64,000 bases of DNA from Dicyema japonicum (Eukaryota; Dicyemida; Rhombozoa; Dicyemidae): NCBI GenBank assembly GCA_011109175.1, contig RDEW01000018.1, forward strand, positions 985,583-1,049,582. The letters are read 5' to 3'. The position numbers and the translations under genes were made by a program. Below the pieces are notes generated by a model. The model was not told the DNA's origin. It was given only the letters and a program-made list of their open reading frames with translations, and did not search any database. Within the stretch, counting starts at the first letter, position 1; every line of letters starts with the position of its first letter. Below, piece by piece: positions 33,570 through 44,578 of this stretch.

Positions 33570-33800
33570 TTGGACACACGTGCAGTTTCTGGTGGATGAT
33601 CACTCTAGTTGTTTCAATTTGAGCTGACGATATTCAAATCCGGATCCTGCATATAGCCTACACTTCCTTCGTTCAGAACTTCAGAATTCTAACATCTAAG
33701 TCCCTCACCTCGTCCATGATCAATAGAAGGAAGGCTTTCATCCGCCATGAAGCAAGTATGAATTTCATGCAGTACACTCGTTACCTTCTCAACTTTCCAC
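33570..33800 (+). repeat. dispersed repeat DR1 (copy 4)
   Basis: Contains ggtggatgatcactctagtt, gctgacgatattcaaatccg, cgttcagaacttcagaattc, cctcgtccatgatcaataga and aaggctttcatccgcca, in the same order as the copies at 23.4 and 24.6 kb. Confidence 0.6.
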
Positions 33801-34285
33801 TGAGACAACCAGTGGTTTACTTCCGCAAAATGCAGACTGAATTGGTCTCCATTATAACATTCACTGCACTTACTTAAATGAAAAAATTCCAAAGATCACA
33901 GAGAACCAAACTAATAATCACGTGTTCCCGACGCTTTGCAGCTGTGATCTCATCTTGGCTTGGTGTTCTTCCTTCAAGGCCATAGATAGTCTTGGGCGTA
34001 GATGGATTTCAGAAGAGTATTTCTTTCCATCGCTCCGTAACTCTGAACCCTTTATCTGGCTAGCTTAGATCTTCACGGGATTCGCCCAGGAGATGGTTGG
34101 TCCTCACGAGGCGCATGAGTAAGAAATGCATGACCAGATGTACTGGTCTTAGGAAATTTCGAGAATAAGGTGATTTCTGATCTTCCACAGCCCCGAAAGA
34201 CTTCAGCACATTGGTCTCCTTTCGAGTTTTGTCCCCACATTCTCAACATGCGATGAGTAGCACAAGTCAAAATGAAAATTAGAAA
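33801..34285. other. unassigned sequence
   Basis: No gene recognised. Short open frames are without family similarity. Confidence 0.3.
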
Positions 34286-34461
34286 TTAAGCACTCTCTCC
34301 CTTCCACGGTAATGAAAAAGCATGTGCAACTCGAGAAACTAGTAACAAAGTCATCTTCCTCCACTTCCGTCTGTCATACGCAAGTTCTTGTAGTCCACCC
34401 AGATTTTCTCCCTCTCTTAAGCATCTCTCCCCGTCGAGGACCATCTGGAGTGTGGTCAGGG
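34286..34461 (-). mobile_element. RTE-like retrotransposon 3' end
   Basis: The minus strand reads LTTLQMVLDGERCLREGENL, ELAYDRRKWRKM and LVSRVAHAFSL. It matches the C-terminal DL..A.DR..WR.L..I.AHA pattern of the family at 14.4-14.7 kb. It starts at the N at 34462, where it abuts another element in the opposite orientation. Confidence 0.65.
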
Positions 34462-34462
34462 N

Positions 34463-35411
34463 AGCTTGCCGGTAATGGAACGGGTCCGGAATCAAAATCC
34501 CCAAAGACACAACGAAGCAAAGTAATTGGGATAACATTGTCTGCTCCAAAATTTTGGAGGACCTTAAAAAAAGCAAATCAACATCGTCTGGCTCGTTTGG
34601 TGTCAGCTTCAAGTGAAGGGAGTGGAACATGGCTTGGTGCAATACCTTGCCCAAATCTAGGGACACTTCTTAAGGATTGGGATGAATCTTTAAGGATTGG
34701 AATCGGACAAAGGCTAGGACTAGACGTTTGCCAGGAGCACCGATGCCGATGCGGGAAAATAGTCGACGCGTAGGACCTGCAGAAGAAGCGTCGGAAGAGG
34801 ACCACGTCACGCTGCTTCGAACGATGTGATCGTCAGAGCTCTGAAGGCTACAGGCTTCCCATCACAACTTGAACCAGTGGGTCTCGATCAGGGAGATAGA
34901 AAGAGACTTGACGGGATGACCTTTTTCCCTTACACATCTGGAAGATCTTTGGTCTGGAACACAACTTGTGTTGACACACATTCAAGCACGAATTTTTTCA
35001 AATCGGTTCAGACACCTAGATCAGCTGCTTCGATCGAGGAAAATTTAAAAAATCAAAAAATGTTCTTGCCTCGGGGACCGGTACCGATTTACTCCTGTTG
35101 GGGTTGAGTCATCGGGAACCGTTGGAACAGTGACGGCTGAGTTCTTGCGTGAACTCAGAGGAATGCTTGCCAGAAAGAAAAGGGATCAACGAGAAGGGTT
35201 ATGGCTGAGACAAAAGATTGGAGTGGCCATACTCCGAGGGAACTCGTTCGCGATCCACGCAGTTGGTCCAGTGACGGCTGAGTTCTTGCGTGAACTCAGA
35301 GGAATGCTTGCCAGAAAGAAAAGGGATCAACGAGAAGGGTTATGGCTGAGACAAAAGATTGGAGTGGCCATACTCCGAAGAAACTCGTTCGCGATCCACG
35401 CAGCCGGCCTC
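34463..35411 (+). mobile_element. non-LTR retrotransposon C-terminal region, Cys-rich family (copy 2)
   Basis: Frames read QHRLARLVSASSEGSGTWLG, CPNLGTLLKDWDESLRIGIG, QRLGLDVCQEHRCRCGKIVD, VGRGPRHAASNDVIVRALKA, FPSQLEPVGLDQGDRKRLDG, SGRSLVWNTTCVDT, then (frameshift) YRFTPVGVESSGTVGTVTAE and LRQKIGVAILRGNSFAIHA. This C-H-C-C knuckle followed by DG(M/L)-FP and W-TCVDT blocks is a widespread metazoan retroelement C-terminus. An in-frame 141-bp (47-codon) tandem duplication lies in the last part. It ends where the opposite-strand EN-RT element begins. Confidence 0.75.
35130..35411. repeat. 141-bp tandem duplication, two copies
   Basis: 35130-35270 and 35271-35411 begin gtgacggctgagttcttgcg and are nearly identical. 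Length is a multiple of three. Confidence 0.92.
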
Positions 35412-35992
35412 ACTGTCGACGACAGGTCCTGCTGGAGGGTTAACGTCAAGAAGCTCTTGCCGTTTTGCTCAATAAGGTGGTCAAAGGGACTGGGTGGAAT
35501 GTTGTTCAGCTTTGCAATGTGCATTATGGTAGTCGCCGCTCGACATAGGGTGTTATCAACTTTAAGACGGTTGGTCCACGAGAGATTAATTCCCCATGCT
35601 GCACAGGCGTCTGATTGTTGGCTCTATGATTTGCTTATAGAGAATACCGAGAGCAGGGAATGGCCTTTTTATTCCACCAAATATGGTTTTGACTAAACCA
35701 ATTTTCCTCTGACAAGTTCCAATGGTCTTCTTAATATGGGCAGAAAAACACATGTGCGTATCAAAAGTGACCCCCAGAATTTTAGGGTTCTTCGTTAAAG
35801 AGATTTTTTCGTTGTCAAGGAATAGATCCACGGTACATCTTCAGAGCCTTTTATCCGAAGTAAATAGAGTTGTTGAGGATTTTTCGGGAGATATGTTCAT
35901 CCGGTTTTGGTGTAGCCAAGTTTGAATTTGAAGCAAGAGATCTCGTACTTTTTTTGAAGCATTCGTGAGGATTTTATCACGTGAAATAATGA

Positions 35993-36164
35993 GTAGGTCA
36001 TCAGCATAAGCGAGAATTTTAGAGTCTTCCATAACTGGGTTGGCAACGCCGGAAAGGTATAAGTTGAATAGGGCAGGAGTAGGTCATCAGCATAAGCGAG
36101 AATTTTAGAGTCTTCCATAACTGGGTTGGGAATGCCGAAAAGGTATAAGTTGAATAGGGCAGGA
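35993..36164. repeat. 86-bp tandem duplication in RT, two copies
   Basis: 35993-36078 and 36079-36164 begin gtaggtcatcagcataagcg. The unit duplicates the YADD-encoding segment and is not a multiple of three, so it shifts the frame. Confidence 0.92.
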
Positions 36165-37411
36165 GACAGGGGAGCCTTGGGGAACTCCATTTGGAAGTAA
36201 TCTTGAGATTGATCGAATCCCATCCAAGCATACACGCTTTCTCCTCCCGCTGCGAAAATTTAGAAGCCATAATTTTATGTTCGAGTTGATGGATAGTCTA
36301 AATATTTTTTGAGTGAGGATTTTTCTGGATACAGTATCGAAGGCCTTTTGTAGGTCGAGAAGCATAAAACCGATTTTAGATGTGGTTTTGTAGAAAAGCC
36401 TTCAATAATGAACTGGTTCAACGAGGTAAGGTTTGTTGATGTAGATCGGTCTCTCCTAAAACCATATTGGAGATGTGGAAGGAGAAGGGGGGTGGGGGTA
36501 AATGATGTGTAGAACGAGTTTTTCCAGGAGCTTCGAGGATGAGCATAATAGTGCAATGGGTCTGTACGAAGAGAGGTTGTTCTTCGGCCTCCCCGGCTTG
36601 AGAATTTGGCGTATGTTGGACTGTTTCCATATGTCTGGAATTTGGTTGTGGTTTATTGAAAAGTTAAAGATGTTCTAGAGCGCTTCTATTCCAATTGTGC
36701 CGAGATGTTTGAGCAGAATAGCCGAAATCAAATCAGGACCGCAGGAGAGGGAAGATTTTGTATTTTTGATTTCATTCAAAATATCGGAGTGTGAAAAGCA
36801 ATATAATGAAGAAGACCTTTTTGGCTTCGTGGACGTAAAGGAATGTCTGGTTTTCAGGAATTTCTTGTGGCTGATTCCGACATAAAACTTCATTTGGTTG
36901 ACCTGTGTTATTGGGTTTTGTATATGGTCCGAGCTTTTTAATGGTCTTCCACATGTAATGGGTAGATTTATGCTTGAAAAGACCTCTGATTCTTCTTTCC
37001 CATTCATTCCTTTGAGATGATTTCAACCTTTGTGCAACTGCGTCGTTGAGGCTCTTGATTTGGCTTCTCCTCCCGGGAAAAGGTGGAAGATTCCTTTTAA
37101 GCTGATTCCTTTCTTTGATAAGGGCTCTAGTTTTTTGATCTAGTTTATCGTTGTACCACCTGAAGGAGCATCTTGGGATAAATATTTTTCTTTCCAATAA
37201 GATCACATTATTCGGGTATTTCACAGCTCCATCAATAAAATTGATTAATTTGGTGTCGAGGTTTTGTAGCATATGTCTGTGAAGGTTGAATAATCTTTCC
37301 AGATTGCGTTCTTGTAGTTTAAGAATGACGTAGTTTTCATAATGAGAGAAATGGCTTTCATGATTCCGATGATGATTAAGTTGTGATCTGAGTTGAGGTC
37401 ATAGTCGACAG

Positions 37412-37770
37412 ACTATGAAGTGGATGAAGTTAGGTTTGTGTTGAAAAGTGTAAGGTCCGGAGAGGAATAACCATCATCATCCTTGTAAAGCGTCCTCGCT
37501 TGGGTCTTCGGATTGTTGAGGATCGACATTGGCGAGAGTTGTTCAAGTAGGGACCATCCTCTGTAGTCAGCCCGTTGTGGTTTTAGCCAANCCATGAAAT
37601 GGTTGAAGTTAGGTTTGTGTTGAAAAGTGTAAGGTCCGGAAAGGAATAACCATCATCATCCTTGTAAAGCGTCCTCGCTTGGGTCTTCGGGTTGTTGAGG
37701 ATCGACATTGGCGAGAGTTGTTCAAGTAGGGACCATCCTCTGGAGTCAGCCCGTTGTGATTTTAGCCAAG
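37412..37770. repeat. two 179-bp copies around a single N (37412-37590, 37592-37770)
   Basis: Endonuclease-encoding sequence containing ggttgaagttaggtttgtg is present on both sides of the N at 37591. Confidence 0.88.
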
Positions 37771-38260
37771 TTGGGTGTTTGGCATTTAAATCTCCACAGA
37801 TAAACAGATTCCTTAGATTGTTCAACTTCGAGAGGTCAGGGTTATGTCCCTTCAAGCAGGGAGGGGGAGGTGGAACATAAATATTAGCAATGTTGACTTT
37901 TACAATGACGGTGGGAATCGAGATACCTGTTATTTCTGTAAAATCATCTTGGGTCAAAGATTTGAGGTCATCTGTGATATCAGTGTACAGTAACCCGTTC
38001 TCAATGATGAACATGAGACCTCTGCCTTTTCGGTTCAACCGGTCCAAGTGGGTGCAGTTGTATCCAGGGAAGGAAGGAGTAGTTGAGGTAGGCGTCAATC
38101 TAGTCTCTTGAATTGCTGCCACATCCACATTTTGTTTATTTAAGTAAGCGCGTAGTTCGAGAATTTTTCCTCTGATTCCATTGATGTTAAGCTGTAGAAT
38201 CGTTAGTTGCGGCCCTGGGTTTTGCTCACGTCGCCGGCAAGTATCAAGGTTAGGTCTTTT

Positions 38261-38563
38261 ATTCAGAGAAAGCTGAGGCAGCAGGGTTGTCGTCTAAAAA
38301 TGACTCCAGATGGGGGAAAAGTGTAGGTCCTTTTCTGTGCATATAAGCACTCTGCGCCACCATAAAAAGTGGACCACATGGCGCCACGTTGCATTACCAT
38401 TCTAGCTCAAAGTAAATAACTCAAAGTAGACCTCATCAACAAACATTTGTTTCTTTGTTAAGTAATTATCTTTTATATTTAAAAAAAAATGAATAAATAG
38501 AAAATAAATATAAAAAATATTTAATGATATTAGAGATTACGAATCCTCTTAATATAATTTTCA
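38261..38563. other. spacer between retrotransposon and CAPZB
   Basis: No gene; AT-rich just before the CAPZB start. Confidence 0.3.
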
Positions 38564-39536
38564 ATGGTTTTAACTTAATATTAATTAAAGACTGAAAACA
38601 TCCTAGATTACGCGTTGGACATTTTTAAACGACTTCCTCCACAGCAAGTAAGCAATGTGGTGTATTCTGTCGTCAAAATGGTGTCCATAATTTATCATTT
38701 GTAGAATGGGGGATTATGTGAACCTCTTCTTTCCTTGGTTGATCGTCCTTTGGGTTCCATGAAGGACTCTAATGGGAGAGAGTTTATTATATGTGACTAT
38801 AATCGCTACAAGAGTTCTTTCAGATCTCCCTGGAACAACAAATATACTAATATTTTAGGACCCTGTCCTTCACGGAAACTGAGAAAGTTAGAAATTCAAT
38901 TTAACGAAACCTTCTTGACTTATCTTTACATGTAGAATACAGTTCAATATTCTAGGTACTACGGGGGTGGGGTCTCCTCGGTTTATTTGTGGAAGATAGG
39001 CAAACATGCAATCGGTGGAGCCGTTTTGTTCAAAAAGGGCATGGCCTACAGCGATAAGATGAAGTCAATGTGGAATTCCTCCCATGTTTTTGAAGCAAGG
39101 GTATGCCTCAATCCTATTACTATGACCGGATTAAGCTTTGAAATGTTAGGTTAATAGGAAGGTGTGCGACTACAGGTTGATATCCTCCATCATGTTGAAC
39201 ATGCACGGGAAGGACGATATTGACATAAACTTGGGAGGTACTCTGGTTCTAAAGGTTGACTCTGGTTGTCAATTATAGACCCAAAAGGATCTCCCTTATA
39301 ATCAGTTGGTGGACCACCTCATTAACGTGGGCACTTTGATCGAAGCTCAGGAGAATTCCGCGAGAAATACTATTAAGTCCATCTATTTTGACAAAACTGT
39401 CGACATTGTCAATTTACTACGAAAGTCTGAGGCGGAAGTAGAATTAACGAGGAAGGAAGGTAATAAAAAGGATAAAAAGAATAGCGAAAAAAATTCACAA
39501 ATTAACAAAAATTCGGAAAAACTTTCTTTGTCTTAA
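38564..39536 (+). CDS. CAPZB: F-actin capping protein subunit beta, complete, 6 exons
   Basis: Capping protein alpha/beta heterodimers cap actin filament barbed ends. The first exon is only the ATG (38564-38566); a 24-nt intron follows. Removing introns of 24, 24, 24, 49 and 24 nt leaves 828 nt, giving 275 aa (human 272-277) ending in TAA 39534-39536. Visible blocks are NILDYALDIFKRLPPQQ, LCEPLLSLVDRPL, EFIICDYNRYKSSFRSPWNN, RKLRKLEIQFNETF, YYGGGVSSVYLWKIGKH, VLFKKGM, VCDYRLISSIML, INLGG and IKSIYFDKTVDIVNLLR. They match CAPZB in order and spacing. The Lys/Asn/Ser-rich C-terminal tail is longer in low complexity than usual. The 49-nt intron is the least certain. Confidence 0.95.
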
Positions 39537-39844
39537 TTTTTACATTTTTTGAGAATTTAGCTTGGACGTGATTAATCACCACGTTTTCTGTTCTTTTCTC
39601 GTTAACCGCCAGTAACCATACTCACTCTAACAGTGNTGAGGCGGAAGTAGAATTAACGAGGAAAGGGGGTAATAAAAAGGATAAAAAGAATAGCGAAAAA
39701 AATTCACAAATTAACAAAAATTCGGAAAAACTTTCTTTGTCTTAATTTTTACATTTTTTGAGAATTTAGCTTGGACGTGATTAATCACCACGTTTTCTGT
39801 TCTTTTCTCGTTAACCTCCAGTAACCATACTCACTCTAACAGTG
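39428..39844. repeat. two 208-bp copies around a single N (39428-39635, 39637-39844)
   Basis: The CAPZB C-terminal coding end plus 3' flank, starting tgaggcggaagtagaatta, is repeated after the N at 39636 with few differences. Probably one locus. Confidence 0.9.
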
Positions 39845-40149
39845 AATTGGAAAAATAAATTCCTCTTCCGAATTTGATTCCATTTTTTGAAGAATAAAGG
39901 ATGGGGGATGGTTACTTCAATCCAAGGAAAATTTATTTCGTATGTGATATGGTCACATAACTTAATTCTCTCTATTTTTGTGTTTTGGGGGTAACAAATA
40001 AATCTCTGATAGAAGATGTTAAGGACTGTGATGAGGGAAATCTTTCCAAGATTTCTCCAAATGAAATGACTCCAATATGTTACGTAGATTAAAGAGTAAC
40101 TCATAAATTAAGTATCTACCGTATGTCTAAGTTACTGGTATCTATCAGT
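39845..40149 (-). CDS. possible exon, unrecognised
   Basis: The minus strand is open from an ATG near 40104 and reads YVTYWSHFIWRNLGKISLIT and IKLCDHITYEINFPWIEVTI. No family recognised and no confirming introns found. It could be the 3' end of a gene converging on CAPZB whose 5' part lies in the N gap. Confidence 0.25.
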
Positions 40150-41258
40150 TTTTTTTCTCTCCAACCTGAAATGCCTTCCCGTTTACCCGTTCTCTCAGTA
40201 ATCCCATATCATTGGAAGCAAATGTGAATCCCTCATTAGTCTCCTTAAATTAATTTTTGATTTTATCGACAAAAATAATTTTTTTNNNNNNNNNNNNNNN
40301 NNNNNNNNNNNNNNNNNNNNNNNNNNNNNNNNNNNNNNNNNNNNNNNNNNNNNNNNNNNNNNNNNNNNNNNNNNNNNNNNNNNNNNNNNNNNNNNNNNNN
40401 NNNNNNNNNNNNNNNNNNNNNNNNNNNNNNNNNNNNNNNNNNNNNNNNNNNNNNNNNNNNNNNNNNNNNNNNNNNNNNNNNNNNNNNNNNNNNNNNNNNN
40501 NNNNNNNNNNNNNNNNNNNNNNNNNNNNNNNNNNNNNNNNNNNNNNNNNNNNNNNNNNNNNNNNNNNNNNNNNNNNNNNNNNNNNNNNNNNNNNNNNNNN
40601 NNNNNNNNNNNNNNNNNNNNNNNNNNNNNNNNNNNNNNNNNNNNNNNNNNNNNNNNNNNNNNNNNNNNNNNNNNNNNNNNNNNNNNNNNNNNNNNNNNNN
40701 NNNNNNNNNNNNNNNNNNNNNNNNNNNNNNNNNNNNNNNNNNNNNNNNNNNNNNNNNNNNNNNNNNNNNNNNNNNNNNNNNNNNNNNNNNNNNNNNNNNN
40801 NNNNNNNNNNNNNNNNNNNNNNNNNNNNNNNNNNNNNNNNNNNNNNNNNNNNNNNNNNNNNNNNNNNNNNNNNNNNNNNNNNNNNNNNNNNNNNNNNNNN
40901 NNNNNNNNNNNNNNNNNNNNNNNNNNNNNNNNNNNNNNNNNNNNNNNNNNNNNNNNNNNNNNNNNNNNNNNNNNNNNNNNNNNNNNNNNNNNNNNNNNNN
41001 NNNNNNNNNNNNNNNNNNNNNNNNNNNNNNNNNNNNNNNNNNNNNNNNNNNNNNNNNNNNNNNNNNNNNNNNNNNNNNNNNNNNNNNNNNNNNNNNNNNN
41101 NNNNNNNNNNNNNNNNNNNNNTTTTTTTCTCTCCAACCTGAAATGCCTTCCCGTTTACCCGTTCTCTCAGAAATCCCATATCATTGGAAGCAAATGTGAA
41201 TCCCTCATTAGTCTCCTTAAATTAATTTTTGATTTTATCGACAAAAATAATTTTTTTT
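40150..41258. repeat. assembly gap (N 40286-41121) with the same 136 bp on both sides
   Basis: 40150-40285 and 41122-41258 begin ttttttctctccaacctgaa and are almost identical. The 836 Ns therefore sit between two copies of one sequence. The true gap may be nil, or a longer tandem repeat. Confidence 0.9.
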
Positions 41259-41768
41259 AATTTAAAAGTTTTAATTGTTACCCCCAGCTTTGCTACTATT
41301 CAACTGATCCTTTACTTTCCTATCGAGTCCTGGCAATCCTGGGTAAGTGGAAAGATCTCAAACTTTATCCCCAATGTAAACACCATGGATGTGCAACCCC
41401 CACTCGGAAGGCTTGAAGCGCCGATCTTATGAGGTCTGTACCCCATTATTTTGATGTCTTCAAGGACCCGCAGGAAGTCGAGTACTCTGTCATTATATGT
41501 TAGTACACTTTAATGGACTTTATCCCCAATGTAAACACCATGGATGTGCAACCCCCACTCGGAAGGCTTGAAGCGCCGATCTTATGAGGTCTGTACCCCA
41601 TTATTTTGATGTCTTCAAGGACCCGCAGGAAGTCGAGTACTCTGTCATTATATGTTAGTACACTTTAATGGAAAGTACGTGTTAAATGTTAATGTTATAA
41701 TTAAGCGGTTCCGTTGACGTATTCTTGATTAGGTACCTCACTCGTTTTTCGAATTGTCTGACATAACG
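41259..41768. repeat. 155-bp tandem duplication (41362-41516, 41517-41671) in unassigned sequence
   Basis: The two copies begin actttatccccaatgtaaac and are nearly identical. One frame reads MDVQPPLGRLEAPIL and another PHYFDVFKDPQEVEYSVIIC; no gene was recognised. The segment lies just beyond the 3' end of the DNAI2 gene. Confidence 0.85.
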
Positions 41769-43750
41769 TTAAAACCGTGAAACCGTTGAGAATCTAATGG
41801 GGGGAAGCTTTTTTGCTTCGATTTCTTTTCTAATCTTCCTTTCGGCCTCAATATTTTTGAAGAATTCAGTTCTGACGTCAATTTCTTCCGTTTCTTCATC
41901 GTGGACGTTCTCCTCGTCCTTGAGAATAAAATGTAATATTACTGGGTTTGTTGAATGGGGGGATTTCGCACGGAATTTAAGTTCTCGTTGCCGCGATTCA
42001 TAAATTTTCATCCGTTTTGTTTCTCTTTCGAACAGCTTCGGTAAAAAAACTGGAAATACAGTAGAAATTATGTTTTTCTCAGATTTTTGGTTGCCATAAA
42101 TAGCCTCAGAAAACTCCAGGAAGGCGATATTTCCGGAAGCAGAGCCAGCTACCGCGAATTTCCCGGTCTCGTTGATTTGCAGGCTGTAAAGAGCGGACTC
42201 GTCCAACTAAATGTATCCACAATCAAGTGCTGACTTTTATGGAGAGAGTTGGGCTTGAATGGTTAAAGCAGAGATCCCACGCATCCAAAACCCCGTCGAT
42301 TCTCGTAGTAAAGAAAACTCCTGGTCTTGTAGGACTCCACGTGGCATCAGTAAGGAAATTCATGTGGTTACTTGACTATCATTACAAAGTTAACTGAGTC
42401 CACATTATGGAGCTATCCTTGATGTCCTCTGACCAAATCTTAAAAAATTAGTTTGAAAGTTACACGTGCTGTCCAATCCCCCACTGTGAGAAATTGTTTT
42501 GGATAAAATGGATTTCTTTTTACAGAATAAATCGGTCCCTTGTGTCCGTTAAATACGGCTACGACCTTCTCCGCATTCGTCTTCCCCTTTCGATTGCAGA
42601 GAATTATTGACCCCGTTTCGGAACCCGCCATAAATTTTGTAGGCTATTTTGTAATCAACCAGGAGTACAATGGTCGGCTCATATTCAAGGCAAGTAGCCC
42701 CGACCGCCTTTGTCGGGTCCTGCTTTTTGGTTACGTCGAGGTAAATTGTATCCACTGGGTCTGTAAGCTTCCTGGTATCCCACCAATAAACACATCCATC
42801 AGTGGAGGTAGTGAAGAATTCAGTCCCCGACTTTGAGTTTATCCAAATTGCTCCGTAAACCGGATCTTTGTGGGATACTTCGACCCTTGTATAGTCCACA
42901 GCAGTGGTCCCCTTCCTAGTATCCCAAAATCCTTAAAATCAAGGAACCAAATTACCTATTTGCCCGTTATAGCATCCCCCGAGGATAATGTGGGAGTCCT
43001 TTGGTGAGTAACAAGTCGATAATAATGGGGATATGGAGCGGATTGTGAACTCGGGACTTGTGGGAAAGGCTACGTGAAATAGTTAACGGAAGTAATACAT
43101 AAATCCCAGACATAGGAGTCATAGTTCCCCTCTGGTGCGGTAAAGGTGGAGCTCAGAAAACTGTAGGCCGCGACAACTTTTTTACTGTCTGTGGGATTCC
43201 AGGAAATTGAAGAAACAACTCGATTCTTTCCGTTCGGGTCTCTGAAATAGTTTGTTATCTTAGCCGAAGACTGAACGTCCCCAATATCATCCTCGTAGTC
43301 ATCGAAATATCCCTCGTAAATGTCGATGGCGTTGTTTCTCATAATTTGTTTCTCAATAATCTGCATTTATCACAAATTCTACATTCGACAGATTTCTTAT
43401 GGAAGTTATATAGCACTCGTCCTTTTCAACTTTCTTTCTGTATCTCTGGATCTGGTCAACATCATCGGCATTGATGTCCTTAGGCCAGCCTCCTTCCATG
43501 TGGTTGACCCCCGTGTTATTCGTTCGAAAAGACTCCGTGTTCACCTAACGTCATTGAACTAAGATACCTCGTGCTCTGATATTTCTGGGGCACAGTTTAT
43601 TTTCTGATTGCATACATTCAGTTCGATGAACTCTTCCTTGTCGCTCTCCTTTGGTTTTATGTCGACTATTAATTCCGCGTTTTTGTCGGAAAATTGGCAA
43701 TGTTTTCCGAATTCTGCTCTTGTTTTTGTGTAGACGTATGTTATCTCCAT
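41769..43750 (-). CDS. DNAI2: axonemal dynein intermediate chain 2 (DNAI2)
   Basis: DNAI2 is a WD-repeat subunit of outer dynein arms in motile cilia. From ATG 43748-43750 the protein reads [20 protein letters not shown], then a 23-nt intron in EHE/VNTESF. Later blocks are [30 protein letters not shown], a 22-nt intron, [46 protein letters not shown], a 29-nt intron, [17 protein letters not shown] and a 24-nt intron. They are followed by [80 protein letters not shown] and a C-terminal [19 protein letters not shown]. Each block matches human DNAI2 in order. It ends at 41769, without the long acidic vertebrate tail. Confidence 0.95.
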
Positions 43751-43923
43751 TTTATGTTTCTATGGCAACATAATTTATTTAATTTATTACTCCTGGATAA
43801 GTAACGGTTACTGGCGCTAGAGTTGAGATTAACTGGATTCGGTTCCCCCTGTCTTCTTCAAACCATAAGGTGCCATTTGATCCACCTGTCTCAGGTGACG
43901 CCCAATGCCTGAGCGGCATCCAA

Positions 43924-44017
43924 AATGACTCTATCTTTACAGTTGACAACTAAGTGTTCCCTTGATCCTAAATGACTCTATCTTTACAGTTGGCAACTAA
44001 GTGTTCCCTTGATCACA
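43924..44017. repeat. 47-bp tandem duplication, two copies
   Basis: 43924-43970 and 43971-44017 begin aatgactctatctttacagt. One base differs. Confidence 0.9.
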
Positions 44018-44039
44018 GTCAGAGAGGCGAGTCTTTTAA

Positions 44040-44120
44040 ACACATACAGCCTTTTGGCTGAACGTAGCATCTGATGACATCGGATCTGAAGGTCGTGGGT
44101 TCGAATCCGAAAGATGGGGT
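44040..44120 (+). repeat. tRNA-like sequence with A-box and B-box motifs
   Basis: ttttggctgaacgtagcatc is A-box-like and ggtcgtgggttcgaatccga contains a perfect pol III B box. ATCTG (loop ATGACAT) CGGAT can form an anticodon-type stem with T33. The T stem pairs at only two positions and no acceptor stem forms, so it is not a functional tRNA. A SINE head or a tRNA pseudogene is more likely. Confidence 0.4.
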
Positions 44121-44578
44121 TTTCAGGAAGGTCAATTCTTGTAAAACAGATCCCACTCGTGAGGCGATGAGTCCTTCTGGAACGACACAGTAGTTGAAGG
44201 TGATCTTCCTGATGATATTGTAATCTCTACAAGTCTCCACTAAATTAGAATTCTAAGACAGGAAAAGGGAGGATGGATTTACTCAAAATTTCTGACAAAG
44301 AAATCTGGGAATGGTACCCTGATGCTGGTCCTTTGACCACTACCAAGCAAACATGTAATCTAGAAATTTTACGAAAGTGTCCCTTGACAAGAAAGATGAT
44401 AGTCGAAAGTAAGACTTTTTATCATAATTTACTATGAAGCCTCTCCCTCGCTTTGACACCAAAAATTACCATTATAAAAAAACATTTTGAATATTATTTC
44501 GATTAATCGTAATATTAAAAATAAAATATTAATTGAAATTAAACATTTACGAATTTAAATCAAGCTTGTGTTTTTGTG
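44121..44578. other. unassigned sequence and AT-rich SPT4 upstream region
   Basis: No gene recognised. 44470-44560 is very AT-rich. Confidence 0.3.

Larger units (their letters stand above)
35412..38260 (-). mobile_element. EN-RT non-LTR retrotransposon, nearly full-length pol, disrupted
   Basis: Read high to low. The endonuclease begins QLTILQLNINGIRGKILEL and VDVAAIQETRL (38215-38090), then NLFICGDLNAKHPTWLKS. The RT domain follows from about 36700: SYRPIALLCSSSKLLEKL, MLLDLQKAFDTVSRKIL, LLPNGVPQGSPVSPALFNLY and ILAYADDLLIISRD (YADD at 35997-36008). The thumb and C-terminal region come next (ILGVTFDTHMCFSAHIKK, LVKTIFGGIKRPFPALG, WGINLSWTNRLKVDN). ORF1 is not seen. Frameshifts, an 86-bp duplication and the N at 37591 break it. 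Jockey/CR1 clade is inferred from motif style. Confidence 0.85.

Noticed and set aside
35130-35411. Genuine 47-aa protein repeat
   Set aside because: The duplication lies in a dead retrotransposon and resembles the other two-copy duplications that are probably assembly products.
40195-41179. Long open frames across 40195-41179 on both strands
   Set aside because: They consist almost entirely of N bases; there is no coding evidence.
44040-44120. Functional tRNA-Val(GAC)
   Set aside because: The hairpin has the right loop, but the T stem pairs at only two positions and no acceptor stem exists.
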